Origin: RUG11198 sp036342255 | GTDB lineage: Bacteria > Bacillota_I > Bacilli_A > RF39 > UBA660 | NCBI GenBank assembly: GCA_036342255.1 | Contig: JAZAUS010000001.1 | Coordinates: 1 to 64,000, forward strand | Direction: 5' to 3' | Length of the DNA stretch: 64,000 nucleotides | Part shown: one piece after another, positions 42,939 to 51,171 of the stretch | How the letters are laid out: the number at the start of each line of letters is the position of its first letter | Position numbering within the stretch: the stretch's first letter is position 1 | Notes under the pieces: generated by a model | Told to the model about the DNA's origin: nothing | What the model saw: only the letters and a program-made list of their open reading frames with translations | The model's database searches: none | Made by a program: the position numbers and the translations under genes

Positions 42939-43015
42939 ATTGGCATGATATAATTATATTAATAATATAGGGTGGTAAGTAAGAGGGGGATATATAGTAT
43001 TGGGAGTGATTGTGT

Positions 43016-44404
43016 ATGAATTATAGTGTAGTAGATGTACCTGGTAATTCAGATTATAATTTGAAAGGAATAAGACTTAGTAGTGGTAAAACTTGTGTTT
43101 ATTGGACTAAGAAAAATGCTAGACAATTATCAGAAGTAGTTGTATATATGGATAATAGGAATGTTGCTGCTATCAAAGATAATCAAATTTGTATATCTTT
43201 ACATGGTATTAAGGATATACAGAGTCAAAGAGATTGTTTAAGAGCTTTCTGTGAACAGTTGAGAGGTATTGGGATTAATGTAAGGCAAATTAGATTTAGA
43301 TTTATTGTTGCTGATAAGAATGAAGCAGTAATGGTTCAAGATATGATTAAAGATCTAGGATTGAATGCTGAAATAATGGGTAGTGCTATGAGAAGAGCTA
43401 GGGCTGGTGTTGGAGTAGCACCTGGTAATTCGGCTAATAATAATCCTGAACAAGTTAATAAAGCTACTAAACAAGAAAATATTAAAAATAAAATAGCTGA
43501 TGAAAGGGAGATATTAGCAGATAGTGATATTTCTAAGGTTGTTAAATATGATGATGGGGTTAGAAAAGAAATAAATGTAGATGAGGCAAGAGGCGTTGCT
43601 TATGATACTTCATATGAAAATTTATCAATGCAAGAATTGGTAATGATGAAATATAAGGAACTTATGAAAGATCCTGTTTGGGGACCTAAACTTTTAGAGA
43701 TGCCTGAAAAAGATGCTGTTAAATTAGTTGTTAATGAGGTTAATAAGGATAGAAAAACGTATTATATGGAGCAAAATGCTGGCTATGATATGAGTAGTAT
43801 GAGTGAAAACGAGAGAGCTACTGCAAATGTTGCTTCAAAAAATGAAGGTATAAGTAATAATGAACTTGGAGTTGTAAATAATGGGGTTAATAAAGATAAT
43901 AAATTTTCTGTAGTTGAAAGTAATAATGGGTCTATGAGGGAAGTTAGTCCTAATGTATCTAATATTGGAATGAATGGTACTACTTCTAGTAGTGGTAATA
44001 GGGATTCAGAAGAAGTAGTTGTAGAGGGAAAAGAGACTGAGAGAGAAGAGATTCAAAATAATATTGTTTCTTATTATGTAGATGATGATACTGGTAAAGT
44101 ATATGATGGTAATAAGATGGAATTTGTTGAAGGGGCATACTGTAATGAGAATAATCAAATAGTTGATAGTGATGGTAATATTTTGGGAGATAACTGTGGT
44201 AATTTGAATGATATGTATGCTAATGCTTCTAGTGAATCTAAGGAGAATGAAAGACAGAAAACAATGATATTGTATAAGAAAAATAATTCAATTGATACAA
44301 ATAGTGAAAAGAGTGCTGCATTTATAAGTTTACCTGTTATTATATTTATAATATCATTAATATTATTTATGGCTTCTGGAATTATTTGGTTTATAACTAA
44401 ATAA
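43016..44404 (+). CDS. Tail-anchored membrane protein of unknown function
   Basis: The 462-residue product begins with a compact domain of about 125 residues (strands with WTKKNARQLSEVVVYMD, then a LRAFCEQLRGIGINVRQIRFRFIVAD alternation that looks alpha/beta). A long Asn/Glu-rich disordered middle holds a helical patch near 205-250 (ELVMMKYKELMKDPVWGPKL). One membrane helix lies at about 436-458 at the C-terminus. No signal peptide, so most of it should be cytoplasmic. GGGAGTG is 7 bases before ATG 43016. I recognise no family and no neighbour explains it. Confidence 0.7.
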   Translation: MNYSVVDVPGNSDYNLKGIRLSSGKTCVYWTKKNARQLSEVVVYMDNRNVAAIKDNQICISLHGIKDIQSQRDCLRAFCEQLRGIGINVRQIRFRFIVADKNEAVMVQDMIKDLGLNAEIMGSAMRRARAGVGVAPGNSANNNPEQVNKATKQENIKNKIADEREILADSDISKVVKYDDGVRKEINVDEARGVAYDTSYENLSMQELVMMKYKELMKDPVWGPKLLEMPEKDAVKLVVNEVNKDRKTYYMEQNAGYDMSSMSENERATANVASKNEGISNNELGVVNNGVNKDNKFSVVESNNGSMREVSPNVSNIGMNGTTSSSGNRDSEEVVVEGKETEREEIQNNIVSYYVDDDTGKVYDGNKMEFVEGAYCNENNQIVDSDGNILGDNCGNLNDMYANASSESKENERQKTMILYKKNNSIDTNSEKSAAFISLPVIIFIISLILFMASGIIWFITK

Positions 44405-44414
44405 TTCTTTTTTT
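44379..44414 (+). terminator. Terminator overlapping the tail-anchored gene's end
   Basis: GAATTATTT at 44379-44387 pairs with AAATAATTC at 44399-44407, followed by seven T residues. Confidence 0.8.
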
Positions 44415-44441
44415 GAGATAGTAATTTTTTTGTTAATGTTG

Positions 44442-44470
44442 TTGAAAATATTTTTATTTTTTGATACATT
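44442..44470 (+). promoter_or_regulatory. gap promoter
   Basis: TTGAAA at 44442-44447 and TACATT at 44465-44470 with a 17-base spacer and an extended TG at 44462-44463. Confidence 0.55.
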
Positions 44471-44501
44471 ATTATTAGAGAGATAGAAGGAGAGTGTTTA
44501 A

Positions 44502-45500
44502 ATGAAAAAAGTTGCAATAAATGGTTTTGGAAGAATAGGTAGATTAGTGTTTAGGATAATGGAAGAAAATCCTGAATTAGAAGTAGTTGCTATAAATGAT
44601 CTTACTGATAGTGAGCAGTTAGCTTATTTACTTAAATATGATACTAATCATAGAACTTATAAAAAGGATAAGATAAGTCATGATGATAAGGGAATTATTA
44701 TAGATGGTAGACATGTAAATGTTTATAGTGAAATGGATCCTAATAACTTGCCTTGGAAAGAATTAGGGATAGATGTTGTTTTTGAATGTACAGGTGCTTT
44801 TACTGATAAAGAAAAAGCTATGAGTCATATAAAGGCTGGAGCTAAAAAAGTTATTATTTCAGCTCCAGCTAAAGGTGATTTGAAAACGATAGTATATAAT
44901 GTTAATGATGATATATTAGATGGTAGTGAAGAAGTAATAAGTGCTGCTTCTTGTACTACTAATTGTTTAGCTCCTGTATTAAAGGTAATGAATGATAATT
45001 TTGGAATAGTTAAAGGTTATATGACTACTATACATGCTTATACTAATGATCAAGTTACACTTGATGTTGCTCATAAGAAAGGGATTAGTTCTAGAAGAGG
45101 TAGAGGTTGTGCTGCTAATATAGTTCCTACTTCTACTGGAGCTGCTAGTGCTATTGGTAAAGTAATTCCTGAATTAGAGGGTAAATTAAATGGTGGTGCT
45201 ATGAGAGTACCAGTTCCTGATGGATCTTTGGTTGATTTAGTTTTAGAATTAAAAGATAATAATGTTACAGAAGAAATAATAAATAATTGCTTTAAGAAAA
45301 ATGTTAGTGAGACAATTGAATATACAGATGATCCAATTGTATCTAGTGATATTATTGGTACATCTTGTGGGGCTACAGTAGATGGTAATTTAACTAGTAT
45401 AGTAGATGTAGATGGTAAGAAGTTAGTTAAAGTTGTAGCTTGGTATGATAATGAGATGGGTTATTCTTATCAGATGGTTAGAACTGCTACTAAGTTATAA
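44502..45500 (+). CDS. gap: Glyceraldehyde-3-phosphate dehydrogenase
   Basis: This glycolytic enzyme oxidises glyceraldehyde-3-phosphate with NAD and phosphate. The 332 residues show the NAD-binding INGFGRIGR at 6-14, Asp33 (NAD rather than NADP preference), catalytic Cys151 in ASCTTNCLAP, the following His in TTIHAYTNDQ, and WYDNEMGYS near the C-terminus. Transcribed alone, with AGAAGGAGAGTG upstream and a strong terminator; it is not linked to pgk or tpi here. Confidence 0.97.
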   Translation: MKKVAINGFGRIGRLVFRIMEENPELEVVAINDLTDSEQLAYLLKYDTNHRTYKKDKISHDDKGIIIDGRHVNVYSEMDPNNLPWKELGIDVVFECTGAFTDKEKAMSHIKAGAKKVIISAPAKGDLKTIVYNVNDDILDGSEEVISAASCTTNCLAPVLKVMNDNFGIVKGYMTTIHAYTNDQVTLDVAHKKGISSRRGRGCAANIVPTSTGAASAIGKVIPELEGKLNGGAMRVPVPDGSLVDLVLELKDNNVTEEIINNCFKKNVSETIEYTDDPIVSSDIIGTSCGATVDGNLTSIVDVDGKKLVKVVAWYDNEMGYSYQMVRTATKL

Positions 45501-45532
45501 AAAAAAAGAAGAAAAATTTTCTTCTTTTTTTT
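45501..45532 (+). terminator. Terminator after gap
   Basis: AAAGAAGAAAA and TTTTCTTCTTT arms followed by a T tract; an extended -10 (TGTTATAAT, hexamer 45545-45550) of the next operon lies just beyond. Confidence 0.88.
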
Positions 45533-45574
45533 TACAATGTGTGTTATAATAGCTATGAGTAGAGGTGTCTTTAT

Positions 45575-46396
45575 ATGTTTGGAAAGAAAGGTATTTATTA
45601 TATAATAACTATATTTATAGTATTATTTAGTTTTAATATAAATGTTAAGGCTGAGGCTGTTGAAGGTAGTTGTGCACATTGTGGAGAAAAAGCTTGTATT
45701 CAAATAAATCAAGATAAAAATGGTAAAGTTACTTTTAAATTTAGAGAGAAGAGTGCTACAACTTGGAAACCTGTTAAAAATGGGGATAATGTTAAAATTG
45801 GTAAAGATGATTATCCTATTAACATAGATTCTTCTATAACTAAAAATTTGAACGGGTGTCCTTCTCCTCTTGAACTTGGGAAAAGTTGTTTGACGTGTAA
45901 AAAAGAGTTTAAAGTATATCCTGTTATTACTTGTGCAAGTACGAATGGTTTAAATCCTGCTTGTTCATCTTCACCAATAGAAAATTCTTTTCCAAATAGC
46001 GTTACAAATAAGCCTTCTAATTCAAATGGAGCAACGAAAAGTGGAAGTACTACTAGTGGTTTAACTAAAAAGAGTGGTGGTAGTGAAGGAAAACCTAGTT
46101 GTAAAGAAGCATTAGGTACTGAATTGATTGCTAAGATACAAGAGATTATTGATATTATTTGGATATTGGTACCAGTTCTTTTGATTGTTTTTGGTATGAT
46201 GGATTTTGGTAAAGCTATATTTCTTAATGATGAGAATGAAATGAAAAAAGCACAATCTACTTTTTTCAAGCGTGTTATTATAGCTATTGCATTTTTTATG
46301 GTACCTGTAATATTGCAATTGTTTTTAACAATTGCACATGGTGTATGGGATGTAGTACCTAGTGATTTATGTGGTATTGAATTTGGTTTGAAATGA
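45575..46396 (+). CDS. VirB2/PrgF-like exported protein with two C-terminal membrane helices
   Basis: The 273-residue product opens the type IV secretion-like operon. It has a signal peptide (residues 1-27), a Cys-rich extracytoplasmic part (about 30-130, with CAHCGEKAC, CLTCKKEF), a Ser/Thr/Lys-rich linker, and two membrane helices at about 190-215 and 230-258 joined by a polar loop with FLNDENEMKKAQSTFFKR. The paired-helix end resembles TrbC/VirB2-type pilins; the large Cys-rich N-domain is unusual. GAGGTG precedes ATG 45575. Assignment is from topology and position. Confidence 0.6.
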   Translation: MFGKKGIYYIITIFIVLFSFNINVKAEAVEGSCAHCGEKACIQINQDKNGKVTFKFREKSATTWKPVKNGDNVKIGKDDYPINIDSSITKNLNGCPSPLELGKSCLTCKKEFKVYPVITCASTNGLNPACSSSPIENSFPNSVTNKPSNSNGATKSGSTTSGLTKKSGGSEGKPSCKEALGTELIAKIQEIIDIIWILVPVLLIVFGMMDFGKAIFLNDENEMKKAQSTFFKRVIIAIAFFMVPVILQLFLTIAHGVWDVVPSDLCGIEFGLK

Positions 46397-46406
46397 GGTG
46401 ATTTAA

Positions 46407-48476
46407 TTGCTTAATAACTTTTATTTTGGAGCTACTTTTATTGATTTTTTAAAGGGGGATTTAAACTTTGTTCCAATGATAATATCATTTTTTAGAACAA
46501 TAGTTTACCTTCTTTTAGAGTTAATTTATGGTTTAGCATATGATTTGTTTAATGTATTTGAATTAATGCTTAATGGAGAGTTGTTAGATTCTGCAGCTTT
46601 AAATGAGATGTTTGGTAGAATTGGAATATTACTTGGTGTAGTAATGTTATTTAGAATAGCATTTGTTTTTATACAGGGATTAATTGATCCAGATAATGCT
46701 ATAAAAGATAAAGAAAAAGGTATACCGTCTGTTATAATGAAAGCAATTATTGTTATATTAATGTTTGGTATGTCTAGTTATGTTTTCGCTTTAACAAGAC
46801 AAGTTCAAGTATTAGTTATTAAAAATCATGTTATTGAAAAACTATTGTTACCTGAGGTTGCAGATACTGATACTTTTGGTGGAGCTTTAACAGCAAATTT
46901 ATTTACTTCATTTTATAATCTTGATCCAGAACTAGATTATCAGGTTACGGATGCAACTGATGTTTTTTGTACTGATGCTGGTGATGCTGGTTATATTAAT
47001 CAATTGAGGTTAAATATAGCTCAGGATAAAAATTTTTCATATATGAAGGGTAAATGTTTAAATGCTTATGGAAATATATCGGGTACTGATGATCAGGAAT
47101 TTTTAATTAGATTTAATTTTGTTGCTTCCCTTCTTGTTGGAATTCTTATATGTTATTTTATAATTAGTTATTCTATACAGGTAGGTATGAGAATTATTCA
47201 ATTAGCTGTATTACAAATATTAGCTCCTGTAGCTTTTGTTGGTTATTTGGAGCCTAAGAAAGAGATGTTTAATAATTGGCTTAAAGTATATATATCTACT
47301 TATCTTGATGTTTTTATTAGAGTACTTATTATTGATTTTGTATTTTATTTAATTGCATTAATAATGGAAGGTTGGAATGGTGGAGAAAGTGCTTTTTGGG
47401 CATCTGTTGGAAATCCTTCTGGTATGACAAGAATATGGATAGGAATTATTATGATAGTTGCTTTATTCTCATTTGCACTTAAGGCACCTAAATTAATTAC
47501 AGATTTATTTCCTAACTTTAAAGGTTCTGGTGCTCTTAGTTTATCACCTTCACTTAAAGAAACAGCAGCAGCTTCTGTATTTGGTTTTGGAGCAGCAGCT
47601 TTAGGAATGGGGGTTACTGCTGTTGGTAAAATTGGTAATAGTTTTAGAGATGGTGCTGGTAAAGTTGGAGGCTTCTTGACTAGTCCTAATAAAGGTCAAG
47701 CTATACGAGATTCTATTAAAAATAGGGCTAATGCTGCTAAGAATGGTTTAATGAATCCTTTTGGAACGTTACGTTCTGGATTTGCAAGAGGGAAAAGAGC
47801 TCTTGGTAATGTTGCTGGAGGAATTTCAAATACTTATGGAACACTTAAGTCTGGCTGGGATGCTGGTAAAGATAAAGCGCTTCCATTTGGAGCTATTCAA
47901 AGTGGATATCATTCTGGTAAATTTGCTGCTTCTCAAAAGAGTAATATTGCTCTTCAATATATGAATCAAGTAGATGCAGCTATTGATAGTGTTGGTGAAA
48001 TTAAGGGGTTGCAAAAGCAATATGAAGATACTCAATCTGCATGTTTTCAGGCTGTTGCTGAGGGAAGAATGACACAAGGAACAGCGGATGCAACAATAGC
48101 TGAAGTTAAGGCTCGATTAGATCAAAAGAGGGCTGAAGTTTATTATAATGCTTTAGCTGGTAATGGCGATGTTAAAGTACAGGCTGCAATTGAGAATGCT
48201 AGAAGTTCTGGTATAACTGTTCCTGAGATTTATAATAGAGATTTAATTGAGATTAATACTAATGGTGAAAGTGTTAAAGTTAAAGATCTTGAGGGTTATA
48301 TTAGGAGTCATATAGCTGATTATCCAGATTTGAGTGGTCTTACTGGAGACGATCTTGAAAAAGCAATTTATCAACTTGCTAATCGTCTTTCTAGTAGTAT
48401 TGATGCTGGATTTAAACAACGTAAAGAAAATATTGAAGCTGAAGGATATAAGAATTATGATCCTAATAAGAAGTAA
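46407..48476 (+). CDS. VirB6/PrgH-like polytopic membrane channel protein
   Basis: The 689-residue protein has about seven hydrophobic segments in its first 370 residues (near 15-40, 75-95, 110-135, 230-255, 260-280, 300-330, 345-365) and a soluble, Gly/Ala/Lys-rich C-terminal half with Gly-repeats then a charged helix region. This is the layout of VirB6/TrbL and PrgH inner-membrane channel proteins. It starts at TTG 46407 with GAGGTGAT 5 bases upstream, 10 bases after the preceding gene. Its position before prgI matches conjugative modules of Gram-positives. Confidence 0.7.
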   Translation: MLNNFYFGATFIDFLKGDLNFVPMIISFFRTIVYLLLELIYGLAYDLFNVFELMLNGELLDSAALNEMFGRIGILLGVVMLFRIAFVFIQGLIDPDNAIKDKEKGIPSVIMKAIIVILMFGMSSYVFALTRQVQVLVIKNHVIEKLLLPEVADTDTFGGALTANLFTSFYNLDPELDYQVTDATDVFCTDAGDAGYINQLRLNIAQDKNFSYMKGKCLNAYGNISGTDDQEFLIRFNFVASLLVGILICYFIISYSIQVGMRIIQLAVLQILAPVAFVGYLEPKKEMFNNWLKVYISTYLDVFIRVLIIDFVFYLIALIMEGWNGGESAFWASVGNPSGMTRIWIGIIMIVALFSFALKAPKLITDLFPNFKGSGALSLSPSLKETAAASVFGFGAAALGMGVTAVGKIGNSFRDGAGKVGGFLTSPNKGQAIRDSIKNRANAAKNGLMNPFGTLRSGFARGKRALGNVAGGISNTYGTLKSGWDAGKDKALPFGAIQSGYHSGKFAASQKSNIALQYMNQVDAAIDSVGEIKGLQKQYEDTQSACFQAVAEGRMTQGTADATIAEVKARLDQKRAEVYYNALAGNGDVKVQAAIENARSSGITVPEIYNRDLIEINTNGESVKVKDLEGYIRSHIADYPDLSGLTGDDLEKAIYQLANRLSSSIDAGFKQRKENIEAEGYKNYDPNKK

Positions 48477-48492
48477 GGAGTGTGATACATAG

Positions 48493-48834
48493 ATGAATGG
48501 TTTTTTGGTACCAGCTAATGCTAAGAGAGGTACATTGATATTTAATATATTTAGACCTGTTGATTTATTAATATTTGGGTGTGGTCTTGGAGCTTCACTT
48601 TTGATGTTATTGTTGTTACCTTCTGGTAGTAATATTTGGATAGCTATTTTATGTATACTTCCTGCTTGTATAACGGGATTATTAGTATTTCCAATTCCAA
48701 ATTATCAGAATGTGTTATGTGTTTTAATTAGTATATATCAGTTTTATACAGAAAGAAGAAGATATGTATGGAAAGGTTGGTGTTTTAGTGAGCAAATCAG
48801 ATACGAGCAAGAGCGCGGAAAAAGTGCCAAGTAG
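48493..48834 (+). CDS. PrgI family (VirB3-like) membrane protein
   Basis: The 113-residue protein has the PrgI pattern: an N-terminal VPANAKRGTLIFNIFRPVDLL segment, two adjacent membrane helices at about 28-48 and 52-72, and the cytoplasmic tail YQFYTERRRYVWKGW. PrgI/TcpE/VirB3-type proteins link the channel to the VirB4 ATPase. AAGGAGTG precedes ATG 48493. It overlaps the next frame, which supports coupled translation. Confidence 0.85.
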   Translation: MNGFLVPANAKRGTLIFNIFRPVDLLIFGCGLGASLLMLLLLPSGSNIWIAILCILPACITGLLVFPIPNYQNVLCVLISIYQFYTERRRYVWKGWCFSEQIRYEQERGKSAK

Positions 48835-49369
48835 TAAATATACGGAAGCATGGATTCCTATTAAGGCTATTGATAATGGGTGTATTATCTTAGATAATAA
48901 AGTTAGAGTTACAGGGGTAAAGATTAGACCTAGAAATATATTTATTTTAGATCAAGGAACTCAAGATAATGTTATATTGGCTTTAAAGAATTTTTATAAT
49001 ACTATTGATTTTGATTTTTGGTTGGTTAGTGCTGACAGGCCTGTAGATATAAGTGGATATTTGGCTAGATTACAATTATTGTTTAATCAAGCAAGTAATC
49101 CTGCTGTTAGAAAATTAATTAATCAAGATATTATGAAAGCTAATGATTTTATAGATAATAATGTTACTGATACAGAGTATTATATTTTGTTTAGGGATAA
49201 GAAGGCAGATATATTACAGAAAAGACTTAGAACTGTAATTACTGGTCTTGCTAATTGTGGATTAGATAGTTCTCAGACATCTAATGATGATTTAAGAGTT
49301 ATTGTAGATAACTTCTTAAATGGTGGTATGAGAACTGATTTTGGGACGGTGGTTAGTGATGAAATTTAA
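48788..49369 (+). CDS. VirB4 N-terminal (TraC-like) domain as a separate protein
   Basis: The 193-residue product begins near WIPIKAIDNGCIILDNKVRV, a beta-barrel segment found at the start of VirB4/TraC ATPases, and continues with helices (LARLQLLFNQASNPAVRKL, DKKADILQKRLRTVITGL). It has no nucleotide-binding motif. GTG 48788 with GGTTGGTG upstream is preferred; an in-frame ATG at 48764 adds 8 residues. It ends 11 bases into the next gene, which supplies the rest of a VirB4-type protein. Together they have 787 residues, close to a normal VirB4. Confidence 0.7.
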   Translation: MSKSDTSKSAEKVPSSKYTEAWIPIKAIDNGCIILDNKVRVTGVKIRPRNIFILDQGTQDNVILALKNFYNTIDFDFWLVSADRPVDISGYLARLQLLFNQASNPAVRKLINQDIMKANDFIDNNVTDTEYYILFRDKKADILQKRLRTVITGLANCGLDSSQTSNDDLRVIVDNFLNGGMRTDFGTVVSDEI

Positions 49370-51143
49370 AAGTGAGATAGCACCTAAGGGTATTGAATGG
49401 CATCCTAGAGATTTTATAATGAGTGATAAATATTGTACTGTTTTAACTATTATTTCTTATCCTAGATATATATATCCTGGTTATTTATCTAATTTAACTA
49501 ATATATCTGGTGTAAAGATAGTTATAAAACATATACCTGTTCTTTTTTCAGTACTATCTCATATGTTAAATAAAGAAGTAGCTGATTTAAAGTCTAGATA
49601 TCAACAAGAAAGAGATATAACTATTCAAGAAAGAATTAGACAAGATATAGATAGTTTAGAATATTATATTCAACAGTTTACTGCTAGTCAGACTAAAACA
49701 TTTGATTTTCAAATGCATGTACTTGTTACGGCTGATACTAAAGATGAGTTAGAAAATAGAAAATTAAATCTTAAGAACTATATGGATGCTATGGAGATGA
49801 GAGCAATACCACTTAGTTTTGAACAAGAGAGGGTATTTAAATCTATGCTTCCTATTTTTGAAAAGCAAGAAATAGAAGATAGAATTGGTACTCCTATGCC
49901 GTCTTCGACAATGGCAGCTATGTATCCTTTTGTATTTGATAGTATTAAAGATGAAGGATTGTCTACATTATTAGGTGTTGATTTTTCTGGTGGTGTTGTA
50001 TTATTTAATCAATTCTTATATCAAGTAAGGAAAGAGAATAATAGAAATAATGCTAATATGATTATATTGGGTACTAGTGGTTCTGGTAAGAGTACAGCTG
50101 CTAAGTTAATGTTAAGAAGTCATATTAGAAATGGTTATCAAATTGTAGCTATAGATCCAGAAGGTGAAATTAGTACTATGACTGAGATGTATGGTGGACA
50201 AGTTATTGATTTAGGTAAAGGTGGATCATATGGACTTATAAATCCACTTGAGATAGCTATGGATGCTGATGATGAAGATGTAAAGAATGGTTTAGGTTAT
50301 ACAATACTTAATACAACTATTCAAAATTTAAAAGCGTTTATGAAATATTATTCTCCTGATATAGAGGATGATGTATTAAATATGTTTAGTGAAACAATTC
50401 AAGATACTTATGCTAGATTTGGTATTACTTTTAATAGTGATTTTAGTAAGTTTACATCTGCTGATTATCCTATAATGCAAGATGTATATGAGACAATAGT
50501 AGCTAGATTAAGGTCTATGACTGAAAAAACTCGTGAAAGAGATATAATGGAAAGATTAGAGATAAAGATTAGGCCTTTTACAAGGGAATTAAAATATTAT
50601 TTTAATGGTCATACTAGTATAGATTCTAGTGGAGATTTTTTGGTATTTAATATTAAAGAGCTAATGAATAGTGATGTAAATATTCGTAATGCTTTATTGT
50701 TTAATGTATTAAAGTATGCTTGGGGATTATGTTTAAATCCTAATGTTAATACAATATTGTCTGTTGATGAAGCTCATGTTCTTTTAGGGGCTAAAAATAC
50801 GCTTGGAGCTGAATTTTTAGCACAAGTTCAAAGAAGAGCTCGTAAATATAATACTGGTACAATTATTATTACTCAACAACCTAGTGATTTTGTTGATCAA
50901 GATGTAATTGTACATGGTAAAGCTATTTTTGATAATTCTTCTTATTATTTAGTTATGGGGCTTAAGAAACAAGCAGTTGATGATTTGTCTATGTTAGTAG
51001 ATTTAAATGATAATGAGAAAGAGAGTATAAAGAGATATAATCAGGGTGATGCGTTGTTTGTTTGTGGTAGTAGAAGAATGCAAATAAATGTAATTGTTAG
51101 TGAAGAAGAATTAGAATCTTTTGGTGCTGGTGGAGGCTTATAG
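49359..51143 (+). CDS. VirB4-type secretion ATPase
   Basis: The 594-residue AAA-like ATPase powers type IV secretion-type assembly. The N-terminal part (about 1-190) matches the middle of VirB4 proteins (SEIAPKGIEWHPRDF, a YPRYIYPGYL segment, EQERVFKSMLP). The motor domain has Walker A GTSGSGKST with Lys244, AIDPEGE, Walker B ILSVDEAH with Asp470-Glu471 and QVQRRARKYNTG. ATG 49359 has GGTGG 6 bases upstream and overlaps the upstream frame. Relation to that frame is +1. Strongest marker of a type IV system in the window. Confidence 0.9.
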   Translation: MKFKSEIAPKGIEWHPRDFIMSDKYCTVLTIISYPRYIYPGYLSNLTNISGVKIVIKHIPVLFSVLSHMLNKEVADLKSRYQQERDITIQERIRQDIDSLEYYIQQFTASQTKTFDFQMHVLVTADTKDELENRKLNLKNYMDAMEMRAIPLSFEQERVFKSMLPIFEKQEIEDRIGTPMPSSTMAAMYPFVFDSIKDEGLSTLLGVDFSGGVVLFNQFLYQVRKENNRNNANMIILGTSGSGKSTAAKLMLRSHIRNGYQIVAIDPEGEISTMTEMYGGQVIDLGKGGSYGLINPLEIAMDADDEDVKNGLGYTILNTTIQNLKAFMKYYSPDIEDDVLNMFSETIQDTYARFGITFNSDFSKFTSADYPIMQDVYETIVARLRSMTEKTRERDIMERLEIKIRPFTRELKYYFNGHTSIDSSGDFLVFNIKELMNSDVNIRNALLFNVLKYAWGLCLNPNVNTILSVDEAHVLLGAKNTLGAEFLAQVQRRARKYNTGTIIITQQPSDFVDQDVIVHGKAIFDNSSYYLVMGLKKQAVDDLSMLVDLNDNEKESIKRYNQGDALFVCGSRRMQINVIVSEEELESFGAGGGL

Positions 51144-51171
51144 TATTTGTTTTTGTTAGGTGGTGATTTAG

